DNA from: Burkholderiales bacterium RIFCSPHIGHO2_12_FULL_61_11
Lineage (GTDB): Bacteria; Pseudomonadota; Gammaproteobacteria; Burkholderiales; Burkholderiaceae_C
NCBI GenBank assembly: GCA_001770785.1
Contig: MERZ01000206.1
Location: forward strand, 9,123 to 14,190
DNA length: 5,068 nucleotides
Direction: 5' to 3'
How positions within the stretch are numbered: position 1 is the stretch's first letter; every line of letters begins with the position of its first letter. A program made the translations under genes and the position numbers. Below are positions 5,011 to 5,068 of this stretch, piece by piece. The notes under the pieces were generated by a model. The model did not search any database and was not told where the DNA came from. It saw only the letters and a program-made list of their open reading frames with translations.

Positions 5011-5068
5011 CGATCCTTCCGTCATTGCGATTGCCACGTCGCATCCGCTCCTCGCAATGACAGCAGCG
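5011..5068. repeat. Palindromic repeat unit 4 (cut by window edge)
   Basis: This is a unit-1-like copy beginning CGATCCTTCCG (unit 1: CGAACCCTTCCG), with TTGCCACG in place of TTGCCGCG. Arms GTCATTGCGA (5021-5030) and TCGCAATGAC (5052-5061) are intact. The array probably continues to the right. Confidence 0.75.

Larger units (their letters stand above)
4795..5068. repeat. Array of about 70-base palindromic intergenic repeats (at least four units)
   Basis: Four head-to-tail units fill the right end and run off the window. Units 1, 2 and 4 contain a 10-base perfect inverted repeat GTCATTGCGA/TCGCAATGAC, and each complete unit ends CGCGGCAA(T/C)CCATCCC or close to it. No ORF here looks real; the frames that cross it are made of repeat translation. 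The motif resembles short palindromic elements (CATTGCGA...GGCAATC) that I recall from intergenic regions of many bacteria. They are probably non-autonomous, REP-like sequences, but I cannot name the family with certainty. Confidence 0.85.

Noticed and set aside
4641..5060. Open frames of 76 to 138 codons across the right end on both strands
   Set aside because: They are translations of the palindromic repeats and AT-rich leader, repeat the same peptide blocks and lack ribosome sites.
4795..5068. CRISPR array
   Set aside because: Units are directly abutting palindromes without unique spacers of regular length, and no cas gene is present.

Overview
The window carries the first part of a tad/Flp (type IVb, Flp-Tad) pilus operon, all on the minus strand, so genes are transcribed from right to left. 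The order is flp pilin (4518-4330), second flp pilin (4244-4038), prepilin peptidase cpaA/tadV (3884-3279), an AAA+ ATPase with a DNA-binding-like N-terminus (3267-1909), cpaB/rcpC (1907-1047) and the 5' part of the secretin gene cpaC/rcpA (1036 to beyond base 1). The rest of the machine (TadZ/CpaE, TadA/CpaF, TadB, TadC and others) is not in the window; by analogy with other tad loci it would lie beyond the left edge.

The high GC content, the strong G/C third-position bias (which produces long mirror ORFs on the plus strand) and this gene order suggest a beta-proteobacterium, perhaps a Comamonadaceae-type Burkholderiales. No rRNA or other marker is present, so this is a guess from style, not a firm assignment.

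Region by region: 1-3884 is a tightly packed block of four genes with gaps of 10, 1 and 11 bases, which implies translational coupling. 3885-4037 is a 153-base spacer with two adjacent perfect-arm stem-loops. 4038-4518 holds two small pilin genes separated by an 85-base spacer with a long stem whose only non-Watson-Crick pairs are G-U in the sense RNA. 4519-4794 is a non-coding leader that must contain or transmit the operon promoter, although I cannot name a convincing one. 4795-5068 is an array of about 70-base palindromic intergenic repeats that runs off the right edge.

How the parts work together: the two Flp prepilins are inserted in the inner membrane and cut by the CpaA/TadV aspartic peptidase. 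CpaB and the CpaC secretin form the periplasmic and outer-membrane conduit through which the fibre leaves. The AAA+ protein is neither the pilus motor (TadA/CpaF) nor the MinD-like localiser (TadZ/CpaE). It is the least explained gene here and the best candidate for an undescribed function, possibly regulatory or remodelling. The three structured RNA spacers could allow pilins to be made in large excess over the assembly proteins.
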